DNA of 64,000 nucleotides, from assembly GCA_013398955.1 (NCBI GenBank), contig VWPU01012743.1, forward strand, positions 35,418-99,417. Direction: 5' to 3'. This document shows, in pieces, positions 41,341-53,585 of the stretch (position 1 is its first letter; the number at the start of each line of letters is the position of its first letter). The notes under the pieces were generated by a model. It had not been told where the DNA came from and did no database searches. It worked only from the letters and a program-made list of their open reading frames with translations. Source of the DNA: Callaeas wilsoni (taxonomy: Eukaryota > Chordata > Aves > Passeriformes > Callaeidae). The translations under genes were made by a program, and so were the position numbers.

Positions 41341-43393
41341 CGCTCTGCTCCAGAGTTCCAGTCTGACACACAGCTTACTAACTCTACGAGATCTGGGAAC
41401 AGAAGCACTAAATAACTTCACCGTTTAAAAGAAGTCACACGATGCAGGATGACAAGATAAGCAAAAAAATTATCTTCGGATTGTCAGTTCCCTTGAGCTT
41501 TTCTTTTATTCTTGAGTGTGTTTGTGAGAATTCAGGATTGCCAACTTCACGCCTTGGGTCTCTGATCTCCTGGCTTGTCCTGAAATGTGGACTCTGGTCC
41601 TCCAAAGAGCTTTCTTTGGCAAAAGTATGAGCTCCTATTTAACCAAAAAATACCATTCCTGCTCTTCTCTTTTGTTCCATTTCAATTTTTTTTAAACCCC
41701 ACTCCAACACCTTTTTTTTTCCTCCCCCAATGAAAATTCTTCCTTCTCCCTGCAGCTAAGCACATCCAAGCAGTCTTCTTCCAAATTAAACAACTTTGGC
41801 ATTTCCTTGGGGAAAAATCTCAAACTCTACAAGTCCAATTAACAAAGCAATGGAATTTTGCTTGAGCCACGGCTAATATTTCCTTAAACTATGAAATCTC
41901 CCAAGTTTTCTACACTTCAAGGTACTTACTTTGTAAGTGGCCTGCAAGCATTCAGTCCTGCAGAAGCAACACTTAATGCAACTACTATGAAGCAAGAAGG
42001 AAGCTGGACTTCAGTCTCTGGAAACCTAAATATTACATTAGTTTTATCTTAAGAAATAAGTTAATGGTGTTTCCTCCCCAGCTGAGCAGTCCTAAGGAGT
42101 TTGTACCGAGGGGAATGCTGGGAGTGTCTGACTCAGCAGATGTTCAGATCTAAAGGATTCTCATCAGACATCCCTGAAAGGTGACCGACCTCAACATGAG
42201 AATACGCTGGGAACGCAGAGAATCACATCTGGAACGAGCAGAAAACTCCACCATCACTCCTGACTGAAGGCTGCAAAAGTGCCAGTGCCTACAGAAGGTT
42301 GTTTTCTTGGGGGTGTTTTTGTTGTGTTGGTTTTTTTGGGTTTTTTTTTGTTAAATGAAGGTCCTAACTGCCAACTCTTCCTCAGCACTCCTATGACTTT
42401 CCAAGCAGTTTCCCCAAACTTGGCTGAGTAATCTCTCGAGGACACAGTTTGGATATGTGTTTACTTCACTAACAAAGGACAGCTCAGTTCCGTTCTTTTC
42501 AAATTTCAATGCAAGCAGCACAGGCTCATCAAACCCATGAAACAGAAAAGGATTATGGATAGCAGGTGTCCAAAATACCATCTACTTTAGCAATCTGGAG
42601 TACTGGTAGCAGCAAAAGCAATTAGACTCTGAACTCAAGAAAATTTGTTTTTTACAGCTCGGATAGTTAAATAGTGAACAGATTGACAATGGAATCTCTG
42701 GAATCTCCCTTACTGAAGTGCTTAGAAAACAGATTAAATAAATATCTGTCAGGAACTGTGTTGGTGTGATTGATCCTGCCATAGCCCAGGAGAATAAACT
42801 GTTGAACTGTGAATCCCCTTCCAGCTCCCCTGCTTTCTTCTTCTCTTTGAGTCACTGAACTGCAGCATCTGCATCGTGTTTTAGTTAATTTATCTTTTAA
42901 AACCACAATCAAAATTAAACATATTTAATTCAGCCACGAAGCAGCAGATGATCACAAAAAGCTCCCAGCCTTATGGCCATGGTGGGGAAGAGAGAGCCTG
43001 GAAGAGGGAGATTCCAGCAAGGCAAGGGGCTCAGAGGCAGGTGTGGGAGCTGGGAAGGTGTGCTGCTGCCAGGAAACTGTAGCCGAGGCACGGAGCCGTG
43101 TTTGCCATTCCTGCCACTGATGGAAAAGGACAACAACGGCAGGACTGGCTGCCAGCACGGAGGGAGTCTCCTTAGCACAGGACACTGAAGCAGTGCCCAG
43201 CAGCAGCCGGGGCCGGCCGTTCCCAAGGGAGAGCAAAGCAGGAGCCAAGTGTGATCCCAGGACAGGGGCTTCCCCTGGCACCTGGTGCAGCCCCAGAGCA
43301 CCTGAGAACACCAGGGAGAGGGAGGAACGGGGAGTGGAACCCGCTGACAGTCCCAGACAGGATGGGAGACAGCGCTGCTGGGGCGGAGCAGAG
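41341..43393. other. Non-coding DNA
   Basis: AT-rich until about 42950, then GC-richer sequence leading into the 42-bp minisatellite. A T/G-rich run lies at about 42300-42351. No exon recognised. Confidence 0.45.
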
Positions 43394-43630
43394 ACAGAAA
43401 GGGTACAGGGACAGCAGCGGGCACAAGGCACAGAGACAGAAAGGGTACAGGGACAGCAGCGGGCACAAGGCACAGAGACAAATGGGTACAGGGACAGCAG
43501 CGGGCACAAGGCACAGACAGACAGGGCAAAGGGACAGCAGCGGGCACAAGGCACAGACACAAATGGGTACAGGGACAGCAGCAGGCACAGACACCAATGG
43601 GTACAGGGACAGCAGCGGGCACAAGGCACA
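43394..43630. repeat. 42-bp minisatellite, about 6 copies
   Basis: Units begin ACAGAAAGGGTACAGGGACA or close variants at 43394, 43436, 43478 and onward. The core ACAGCAGCGGGCACAAGGCA is kept in nearly all copies. Because 42 is 14 codons, every stop-free frame repeats a 14-residue peptide; the long open frames on both strands (up to 249 codons) are artefacts of this. Confidence 0.92.
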
Positions 43631-46560
43631 TTGAAGGGCCCCCCAGACCAAGCACCTCTCACACCGGGCTGGGATCCCTCCAGCAGGCAGGGACCAAACA
43701 CGGAGCCCTGAGCTGAACGGCAGCTGGGGGCCCAGGGGCAGAGGGGGTGCCTGGAGGGTCCTGGTGAGGCTGGTCAGGGAAATTGTGACCTAATGTCCCC
43801 AAGGCCCTGACGGGCTCAAACCTGGCCTTCCTGTACACGGAGAGAGGCAAAGATGGCAGGTGGACCACAGCCACACCTCCACGGTGTGCCAGTCCAAACA
43901 GAATTACTCCAGGCAGCTGCTCATCCTGACCACCTGAAGCTTTTACCTTGCTGAACGCACATCACTTTGTGTCAAATCAAAACAAGACTAGACATGTTAC
44001 TATAGAAAAAGATGCCCTGAGTATAGAGCAACAACGTGTGACAAACTTCAGTGATGCTCCTGACAGTTTTTGTAGAAATACTAAACTACTGGCCCAAAAG
44101 TACAAGAAATCCTGCACACCACTCAAAAATCTCAAAAAAAAAAATCTAGAGCAAACAAAGCCAAGCAAGACCAATAGGAAGTTTTTCATTTACTAAGACT
44201 AATTTACAGAAATTTTTCCTTATGAAACACCTCAAATGACTGAGAGGTTTTTTTTAATACAAATGATGATAAAATTCAGTAGGGTAAAGCATGCTTGACT
44301 TATCAATAATATCACTTCTCATGTAGCTGAAATCAAGCTTTTGCTGAAGTACCACACTGAATTTGGCCTATGAAAAGAGTATTCATTCCATTAGTTTTAA
44401 TAAAATTGTATGGAATCATTGCTCAATGACTTGAGGATGGGACTTAGCTAAATGAAAACCATAATCAAACCAGCCTTCCAAGACCAAAAATAATGTATTA
44501 ATTCTTGGAAATTATCTTCAGATAATTATCAATTTCTAGCAAAGAACCCTTTCACACCACGAGTCAGGTCAAACTGCCTATAGCTCTCTTGCCCTGGCTT
44601 AGCAAGTACCTCTGGTGTTGCTAAGATGGGGAAAAAAGTTTGTAAGAAAAGGCAGAAGTGTACATGTAACAACATTTAACTGCATTTAACCTGAACAGAA
44701 AACACTTAACAGTAAAAGCTACTATTTTTAACATATTCCACCCTTTTAACGAATGGGTTTATGCTCTACCCAACTCTGACATCTGCTTGAGGCAGTTCAA
44801 ATCACAAACCCAGCTTCAGTGTCACTTGAGAAGAGCTGAGCACTTGAGATTCTCAGCAGCTGTTTTCCACAAGGAGTAGAAAAGCCTTGGCTGTCAGGTT
44901 AGCTGGAGTATTTCAGACGGTACACGTGATCCAGAGGGTAGGACAGGATCACGGAACCTCCCACTTGAACTCTGCACCATTACTGCGAGACTGCTCCAAG
45001 GTACCCCAGACAGCTTCTAAGTCAGAAGTTACCTGTAAAGCCCTCTAAAATGGGGAGCAGAGGGAGAGCAACAGTTTTCATAGAATGGATTTCAAAAAAG
45101 GAAAACCAAAAGATCTCCTTCCATGTAAACAGCAGCATGGTGGCAAAAGTAATTTTCTTTTTTCCTGGAGCTTTTTTAGTTCATTTAGTTCAAGCTTTTC
45201 AGTCATTGGCTCTACACTAGTAAAAACCTGTAGAATTCAAATGCATCATTTAATTTTCCTTCATTTCCTAACACACTATATGTGACTGAGTCCTGGTTGA
45301 TAGATTAAGGAGTCATTTCAATCAATCTTTTAAACTCGTTTTGTGATTTTTTTGTTCTTTTCTCACACTGCTCCATCCCCCTGAGAAAATAATTATTTCT
45401 GAGCTAAATACCCTTTTTCTAATATATAAAACTATTTAAAATACAAACATATGTTAAACTGAGCTTTGCTCTTTTATTCACAAGTATTTATCTGCTGTTT
45501 TTCCATCAGACCAAGCCCCAAAGAAGTGCTGTCTGAAAAGGAACAAACACACAATTAACAGAACCTCCAAGACCTCTTCAAACATCTGTCTACTTATAAC
45601 GCAGATAAATACCCCAGATACTTCTCAAAGTCTTCTAAGTATGGTGCCACTGAACATACTAATTTTCCCTGCCAATTGTACATTTTTATGTAATAGAAAC
45701 TAGGTTGATGTCAAAGAACTGAAAATTACAAACCATATGTCACACCAGAAGCAGCTTATAAAGATTAGCATATTTATAAGACAAAAAATGCATTTTAAAT
45801 AATGCAAATATGAAAACATCTTTTTATTTGTAAAAGCATTCTTTTTTCCCAAATCAACCTAAAGTATGCTTTTCTACTTCACTTTTATGAGATCAAAGAA
45901 ATTAGATCCCATCCTCTAGGAAAGATCTTAGAGAGAGTAATATCTGCTATTGTGGAAAATACCAACCAATACCAATCAATAATTTATCCTTTCAAACTGT
46001 AATTCTAGGCTCTAAACAATAATCCATTTTGTCCAAGATAAAACACAGAAGTCAGTCAATTTGGTAATGATCATAATGGCCCAAAACATTCCAAGCTGAA
46101 AACCATGCAGGGCAAGACTGAACTTAGAACTCTAGTTTTTAACTGAAATTCAGTATTTTTGACACAAGCCTATTTTTTCACATTTGTGTCTCAATTCATT
46201 TTGACAAACTTTTTAAACCAGCACTTTCTAACCTTTTTTAAAGCCCATTCAAAAAGTGTGAAAATCCATGCTAATTGAAGATGAACAATTAAAACCATGT
46301 GTTTTCAGCAGATGACCAATATGCAAATTAAAACGTTATTAAAACCAAAACTAGTGGACAATTAGCAAGATATGCTTATTGTTATTATGGTCATTAACCC
46401 TCAGAGCAGCAATAAAGCCAGAATAATATTTGTCTGCCTCCCAGAGACGTGGCTCTCTGCAAAGCTGAGGGACTAACACGAACTCCAATGTGTTCATCAC
46501 GAGTTTTTTTGCATTCCTTCTGTGGCTAATGCATCATTTAGCAAACTGAATTATCAAAAT
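43631..46560. other. Non-coding DNA
   Basis: GC-richer to about 43900, AT-rich afterwards. No exon recognised. The right end (46260-46400) is dense in ATTA, octamer and SOX-like words and is listed separately. Confidence 0.45.
46321..46390. promoter_or_regulatory. POU/SOX/homeodomain-like motif cluster
   Basis: A perfect octamer ATGCAAAT at 46321-46328 is followed by AAATTA, an ACAATTAGC homeodomain-like word near 46358 and a SOX-type ATTGTTAT at 46378-46385. Clusters like this are typical of neural developmental enhancers in long introns of vertebrate genes. Enhancer status is inference. Confidence 0.25.
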
Positions 46561-46762
46561 AATCATAGAATCAGAGAGGTTGGAAAAGGCCTCCAAGATT
46601 GAGTCCAACTGCTGACTGACCACCACCCTGACCACCAGACCATGGCACCAAGTGCCTTCATGGTTTTTGGAACACCCCCAGGGACAGTGACTCCAGCACC
46701 CCCCTGGGCAGCCCCTGCCAATGTTCAACCACTCTTCTAGTGAAGAAATTCTTCCTAGAACA
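46561..46762 (-). mobile_element. CR1 LINE 3'-end fragment
   Basis: About 200 bp in reverse orientation match the 3' untranslated end of bird CR1. Landmarks are AATCATAGAATCAGAGAGG (terminal repeat end), the TCCAACTGCTGACTGACC and CCATGGCACCAAGTGCC words, CACCCCCCTGGGCAGCCCCT, and CACTCTTCTAGTGAAGAAAT, which precedes the reverse-transcriptase coding region in full elements. The element is 5'-truncated as usual for CR1; no coding sequence remains beyond a few residues of the C terminus. Confidence 0.92.
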
Positions 46763-47429
46763 GCAGCCCAGAGAAAACTGGGTGCTAGTTAAATATATAT
46801 TCTACCTGGTAGGAAAAATTATTTGTTATACAAGAGTACTCATAAAAAATTCTCAGAAAAAGTTTTCGAAATGTGAAAACTGACTAAAAGTAACTTTCAA
46901 TTAATAATTAAAAATGCCAGAAAAAAGAATTGCAAAACTGCCTTGGATGATGAGGCCAATTTTCCCCATTACTGCGGCATTCATTTTAAAAATCTAAGGT
47001 ACCCCAGCTATCAGGGTTTTTTATATTATTAGCACTGCTCTATGAACTAGTCAATATAATAAAGTCTCTACCAAACTCTGATCAAACCATATCCAAAGGT
47101 TTGGTTCTTCTGTCTTTATAATTCTCTTCACTTCAACTGAGAGCACTCTCACTTTATGATGCACCACTAATAATCTGTAATAGAATTAAATGGGTACTTT
47201 CCAGGAAGTCAGCAGTACAGCTACAGGAGTATTTTTGTTGCACAGTTCTTTTAACGTACTATTCATAGCTGAGAAAGTACTTTAATTTCCCTAATTAGCT
47301 GTTCAGTAATACAGAAATATGCTAATTAAAATCTATTTTTCTTCTCTTAAATTATGTCATGCTGTCAAATAGATACAAAAAATGAATGAACGAATAATAT
47401 TTGCAATATCAATGCAATATTGACATTGT

Positions 47430-47452
47430 GCAAGTGCTCCACCAGCACTTGC
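47430..47452. promoter_or_regulatory. 9-bp inverted repeat with 5-bp spacer
   Basis: GCAAGTGCT and its exact reverse complement AGCACTTGC flank CCACC. Each arm contains CAAGTG/CACTTG, which fits both NK2-type homeodomain sites and the E-box pattern CANNTG. It could bind a dimer or form a small hairpin in RNA. It sits within an ATTA-rich stretch. Confidence 0.35.
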
Positions 47453-48950
47453 TCCAATTATTTTGCCTTGAATGAGTTTGCATTATTTAATTGTTCAGAA
47501 GTTAATAAACAATGCTGTAGATGATGCATGAAGAGAAAATAGGATCCAAGATGGTCAAATAGTGATCAAGACACTAAAGAAGATAAATGATGAAGAATTC
47601 CTCTGCATTCTGACCACAGTACTCAAACTCTTCCACCTCCAGTGTTAGAAACTGAAAAGTTAAAAAGAGGGGATCCAGGAGATGGTCTGAGCTAAGTAGG
47701 AACCATTTTTAAAAAGTTTTGGGAAGTGCCATTTTAAAGTGCAACAACACTGATGCTTGTTTGATGTGCAGAAAACTTGTGGCTTCCACACAATCCCAAA
47801 GATTCCATGTTGACTCAGATAAACAGGTCAGACTTCCTGGCACCAGAGGTGCTCCAGGGTGAGAGAGACACTGCAAAGGCCCCAGGATCAGAGCAGAGCT
47901 CTGCCCTCCACAGCCCCCAGAGACCTGCTCCGAGAAAACCCTCCGCAAGAGCCCACGCCTTTTAGCTGCTTCTCCTTTTAAACTTTTTTTCCCTGTACCT
48001 CACAGTTGTGAGCTATGTATTCTATTCTCCGCCCAGGTGGATGGCATCAGGAGTTTATAGATAAGAACTAAAGAAAGACCCTTCATCTTCCAGCATGGAA
48101 AAAGCCATTTATGCAGTATCTCTGTTTCCTCCCACACAGGACATCCGCTCTGCTAACCAAAGTCCCTGCACTAGCTACGGAACAAATAAATTAAAAAACA
48201 ACACCAAAAAACTCAATCAAAGGCAGGCAGTATAAAAAGGGGCAGGAGTAAAGGAAAGCTCTGGGAATATGGAATGCTTGGTTTTACAGGAAGAAGTTTC
48301 TACAGAATGAAAAAAGATACATAATGAAATCCCTTGAATTCTATCAGTGATTTTTAAAATCATGTCGAATAGAGGAAATCCTTTTCACTTATTCACTTAC
48401 TTGCATTTTTCTGGACTGTGAAATACCTAAAAGCTGGACAACTCTAAATATTTGTGTTACTGAGAACAGATGTCTTTCCCTTGGATCTAGTTAAAGGAAA
48501 GGCCAGAGCTTGTAATAAATACTGCCTTCTTGAGAACAGGGGATGTACACGTTTGGAATAGCCAAGCACAGGCAAACGCAACCCACAATTCAATATTGCT
48601 GTTTCTGTCTGGAACACCTTCGTAAACAACTAGCAAGATTTAAGACTTGGAAAAAATATCTAATTTTATTAAATAGCTCACACATACTTCAGTAGAAGAT
48701 TGAGTTATGGCTGTCTTTTACTAACTTGAGGAGCCATCACAGTGCTCTGTGCAACTTGATAAGCAACATTAGTCAAAATGTACTACCTTTTTTTCCTTAC
48801 TATACATATGAAGATACTGTCTCATGTCTTGTCTTTTTCTGGTTCAAACAAAACTTCTGTTTAAAAAAACTTGTCGTGGCTTTGATGTTGTCAACAACCT
48901 CATTCTGTTTATTTTCTTATACCTGTTACACCGAGCCAGATTATGACATT

Positions 48951-48988
48951 AAAAAAAAAAAAAACAAAAACAACAAAACAACAAAAAA
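48951..48988. repeat. A-rich tract
   Basis: Fourteen A residues are followed by CAAAAA/CAACAAAA units. It resembles a decayed poly(A) tail, but no retrocopy body was recognised upstream. Confidence 0.7.
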
Positions 48989-50177
48989 GCAACCTTAAAA
49001 CTAAAACTGAAACTAAAATATGGGACTCTGGCTTTACTAAGAACTGCTATGAAAGCTATGTATCCCAAAATTCAAGTATTTCATCATAAAATCCTTACTT
49101 TTCAACAGACTTTTTACTTGGAAAGTGTATTACTTCCATTACCAATCTGAGTGAGGGGATGGACTAATTTTTCAGTTCCTGAAACCTGCTGAAACACAAC
49201 CTTCTTCAGAATCCCCCACATTTGCTTAAGTGCAAAAAAAATTAGATCAGAGTGACAGCAAGAAGAGGAGAGCAGTTTATACATTGACACTGAAGAACTT
49301 CATTTGAATGAATCTGAGTAACTTCAGTGACACTTATTAATAAACCCCACTGCATACATTAATTCTTCTACCAAAGAAGCTTTAAAACCATCCCAACACA
49401 AGAGAAGCTTTTAAATGTCTAAAGGAAAACTAAGAATCTTGTAACAGCACTACAAATATTTAAAGCTTGGAACCCTTCAAAACTGTTTAAGTATACAGCA
49501 CCATGTCAGAGAATGTTTCTAACATGTAAGCTCTACAGAATGTAGGCAAAAATTAAAATCACTTGCTTTGGTACATCACGTTATTATATTAGTATAATTA
49601 CATTTGTTGTCATGTTCAACTAACTCGTACAAATCTTACCCTTCCTTTTTATATTAGTTGAGATGGTCATTTGGTCTCCTCCTACCAAAAGGGTTCACTG
49701 CAAGTAACTTAACTTTTTCAAGTTATAAAATACAAATGTGCACTATATATGGAAAAAAATAAAACCTTTCTGTGCTACATGAATATGTAATAATGCACTT
49801 CATGTGTTTTCCCACAAATTTAAAAACAGGCTTAGTCAGTGACCAGTAGTTATGAGAGACCATCCTTTAACAAGGACTCAAAGAGAAAAGGCTTCAAAGA
49901 GCTTGAAACCTGTTGCCTTTAGCTGTTTCTTCAAAGATGGTACGTCTGAGAGCTCTGAACTCTTTGTTTCTGACAGAACTGCTTCACACACAGTGATATG
50001 AAAAAGCACCACTAAGTAATTGAAAAACCACAAGTGTTCTGCCTCTAACACGATTACATTTCACAATGCAGATTTATGAGATTCGAGATCTCCATTTAAG
50101 ATCATGCCATTTCATACAGTTTCTCTCAGTCAATATACAAGGTACAAAATGAAAATGCATTTACAGATGCAGTCATT

Positions 50178-50762
50178 TGCTGGTTTGAGCTGGGGACGAG
50201 TCAATTTTCTTCACAGTAGCTGGGAAGGGGGCTGCGTTTTGGATTTGTGCTGCAAAAACAAGCGTTGATAACACAGAGATGATTTTGTTATTGCTGAGCA
50301 GCCCTTGCACAGAGCGAGGGGCTCCTGTGCTTCTCACCACCCTGCCAGCGAGGAGGCTGGAGGAGCACAAGGAATTGGGATGGACACAGCCTGGACAGCT
50401 GACCCAAGGGATATTCCACACCATCTGCTCTCATGCTCAGCACGGGAAGCTGCAGGAAGGAGGAGGAACGGGCGGTGTTTGGAATGATGGGTTCGTCTTC
50501 TCAAGCCATCGTTAATCACCGTTAATGAGCTCTGCTGTGCTGGGGATGGCTGAGCACCTGCCTGCTGAGGGGACGAGGTGAGGGGACACCTCGGGATGCC
50601 CTGTTTGCACACACAGCTTTTGCTTTACTGGTAAACTGTCTTTATCTCAACCCACAAGTTTTCTCACTTTTATTCTTCCAGTCCTCTTCCCCATCCCGCT
50701 GGTGGGGGAGGGAGTGAGTGGCTTTGTGGTACTCAGTTGCCAGCTGGGCTTAAACCATAACA
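50178..50762 (+). mobile_element. Solo ERVL-like LTR
   Basis: A complete LTR of a widespread bird family. It starts TGCTGGTTTGAGCTGGGGAC and ends TTAAACCATAACA, giving the expected TG...CA termini. Recognisable internal words include TCAATTTTCTTCACAGTAGC, TGATAACACAGAGATG, GTTATTGCTGAGCAGCCCTT, ACCAAGGG-like sequence, and AAACTGTCTTTATCTCAACC near the 3' end. The hexamer AGTCAT flanks it at 50171-50176 and 50763-50768, consistent with a target-site duplication with one base of slack at the left. No internal retroviral sequence is present, so it arose by recombination between two LTRs. No TATAAA is visible in the U3 half. Confidence 0.9.
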
Positions 50763-51348
50763 AGTCATAAACACAAATCATGCCTAGAAATCTGAAATTC
50801 AGCAATATATGCATTTAAATCACAAAAATACTTATCTACAAAAATCAGAACAGGAAAGGAACTTCTGACCAGCATCAGAAATAGGACATCAGAAGCCTTG
50901 AACACAGTGAAGACTTCAAAAAAACCCCAATATATCAATCACTACAGACAGTTCTTCATCTGTACAGTACATTCTACTGCCAACTTACTACATGAGCTCT
51001 GCGTAGCTGTGTCTGGTGTTCTATTTGCCTTGATGCAGCATCTAAACAAGCAGGCAAACACACAGTTTTTTCAGCATGTAGCCACTTCTCCAGAATTTCG
51101 AGACAGCTGAGACTGCTGGATGTCTGGAAGAGTGACTGAGAGCTGCAAATATGTATGAAGGCGACATTTGCCTTTCACTCAGAATATAAGATTTGACTGA
51201 ATTATGAGAAAGCCGTATCTGGCAACTCTAGTGCTGGTTTGGGGAGCTTTTCAGTCAAGGCAGTTGTGTCCTCAGAACTGCACTGTAACTTGTATCTTGT
51301 CCTGTACTTATTTGCTTATGTACTTATTTGCTGTACTTATTTCCTGAG

Positions 51349-51393
<45 letters not shown>

Positions 51394-53408
51394 TTTCTTG
51401 TGTGTGTATATATATATATATGTATATATCTAAAAATCCCCATTGCCTTTGTTACATGTTAAAACAAATGTTACACGTTCTGTCTTCCAACAGAAGACTT
51501 CTGGTAAGCACACGGATCTGGATGATAATGAAATGAGTGACAACTGGGTGCACTGCACGTGCCCAACACCAACACTCACTGATTGATTATAGAAAATGTG
51601 CAATATGCCATAATTTACCAAAGCACCAATGCCTAATCACTTCACGCTGTAATGAATTTCAAGCAAACATGAGTAATTATGCCATTAGTTTTAATAAAGT
51701 GACAGCTAGCACTTACTCCACTCCAGTGAACATTTGCACAGAAGTTGGTTTATCAGTGTTTATAATGTCCTGCAGCTCTATAGAAAGCCAGAACACTACG
51801 AATTCTTTCAAGATTTGTTGTGACATGTAAGATCATTTGTTCACATGTTACGTGTGGAAATCCAAAATTACTCAGCACCTCCTTTTTTATATACTACATG
51901 AAAAATTTGACTTCACTTGTCAATGATACGGATGAAAAGTGTCCATCTCTGCCCATGGGATCGTCTGCAGAGCCATCCTGTCTTTTCTAAGTGGCTGCTC
52001 CAGTAGTTTTTTAATATACTGGAGTTCAACCATTTGAAAAATGTCCAAAAATTATATTTTAGATTTGACCTGGATTTCCTTAACAGAATCAGTAATATTT
52101 TCACTCTGAGTTTGAACAGGCACAACAGTTAACACTGCAGGTTTTACTGACACCAGTACACCATAAATACGTCTTGTTCATGTTTTGGGTAGCAGAAGAC
52201 AGAGCTACATCCAGTATATGAAAGCTGAAAATTATACTCACAAGAAACCTGAATGGGATTGACAAGGCATCATTTTAATTATGATGCATTTACATAGTGA
52301 ATGTAACGTTGAATTACCAGCACTTAAAATTCTGAGTTTGACATGAGTGCCATTGACTCAGAATTCTCAACTGAAGATTCAGAAAAATATGCTTAAATAT
52401 TTGACCCATTAAATGTTAATAATAAATCATATATAATTAATTAAATCTGAGTAAGATTGCTATCAACACTTATATAGAGAAACTTGAAGATGTTAGGTAC
52501 TACATAAACAGCTTGAAAAACAGTTTTCGAAATACAAATCTTGCTTTGTTATTCACTGCTGCTTCAAACTTGTGTATGAATGGGAGGTTTATCTTGAGAG
52601 TCACTTGAAATTTTTCTGTTGATGATTTCATTAAACAATAGCATCACTGGCCAATCTTGTAATTGAATTAAGCTAGAGCCAATTGACCTATTCTCCCATT
52701 TCCATGAAATGAAACACCTAAAAGTGAAATTTTAGCCTTGTTCTATGGATAATGAGCACTAGCATGATTAGGCTCTGTGAACAGGAAACACCTTCTCTCA
52801 GTCTACTAATTTTATGAAGTTACTATATAAAATATGTATTCTTTTCAAAAGGAGGAAAAAAACCCCAGAACAAAACACCAACCTCTGATTAGTTCTTAAA
52901 AGCTAAGAATCTTGCATAGCAGTTCCAAGAGAGAAGACAACACACAGCCTTAAAAAAGAAGTTTAAGATAAAAAGAAAATAATATTCTTTCTAGTTAAAA
53001 ATATGGCATTTTAGAAAATTATGGTTGCACATGCCAATGCAGGAAACTAACAAAAATCCACATATTTTTCTTCATTTAAGACACATCTGATGTTGTTCAC
53101 AAGTAAACAGTTATGTTTGTAAAAACAAAATTCTAGAGAGAGAAATGAGGAATTAGTTGATAGAATTTATCTTAAAATTTGGTGTTTGAAGTAGCACATA
53201 TTAAACGTAATTTCAGTTACTCCGTCTTCAGAAACAAATCTCATGTCTTCATGACAATAAAAACAACAAAAGGTGAAACACAGGAGCTACTGTTCTTGAT
53301 CTCTCGACCCTTAGTCTTATCTAACATTTTTTTAAAAATGCTAGGATAATCTACCATTGAACAATCTCCTGCTCATCTGCTCTGGACAAGGCCTTCGGCA
53401 CAATAAAA
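50763..53408. other. AT-rich non-coding DNA
   Basis: No exon recognised. It holds the palindromic TA/CA microsatellite at 51353 and an ATTA-rich stretch at about 52410-52450. Confidence 0.45.
51353..51429. repeat. Palindromic (TA)n(CA)n...(TG)n(TA)n microsatellite
   Basis: A TA run (about 51353-51379) changes to CA (51380-51392), then a short CTTTTCTT spacer, then TG (about 51400-51407) and TA again to 51429. The two halves are reverse complements, so the tract could extrude as a cruciform or fold as a hairpin. Confidence 0.9.
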
Positions 53409-53585
53409 GCCCTGCTGAACACAACGCGAACATCCCCAAAAAGCCACTCTGAGCCCTGCTGAACACAAGGCGGAGCGTCCCAGAAAAGCCACTCTGAGCC
53501 CTGCTGAACACAACGCGAACATCCCCAAAAAGCCACTCTGAGCCCTGCTGAACACAACGTGAGCGTCCCAGAAAAGCCACTCTGA
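53409..53585. repeat. 44-bp minisatellite, 4 copies, dimeric
   Basis: Units start GCCCTGCTGAACACAA at about 53409, 53453, 53498 and 53542. Copies 1 and 3 carry CGCGAACATCCCCAAAAAGC; copies 2 and 4 carry a GAGCGTCCCAGAAAAGCC variant, so the array is really two ~88-bp dimers. An AATAAA lies immediately before it (53400-53406). Minus-strand translation gives a repeated SEWLF peptide that I regard as artefactual. Confidence 0.88.

Larger units (their letters stand above)
46763..50177. other. AT-rich non-coding DNA
   Basis: No exon recognised. 47280-47520 is rich in TAATTA/ATTA words and contains the inverted repeat at 47430. An A-rich tract lies at 48951-48988. Confidence 0.45.

Noticed and set aside
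40618..41421. Overlapping frames of 120-225 codons on both strands
   Set aside because: They come from a stop-poor GC-rich 32-bp repeat; the peptides are Pro/Arg/Gly-rich, differ by strand and frame, and run across an N. No start context, splice pattern or domain supports a gene.
42930..43711. Frames of 159-249 codons with a repeated Cys/Pro/Leu-rich (minus) or Gly-Tyr-Arg-Asp-Ser-Ser (plus) peptide
   Set aside because: Direct translation of the 42-bp minisatellite, open on both strands at once; no known family and no gene structure.
48951..48988. Possible processed retrocopy ending in a poly(A)-like tract
   Set aside because: The 90-codon frame upstream has no similarity I recognise, and no target-site duplication or polyadenylation signal is evident.
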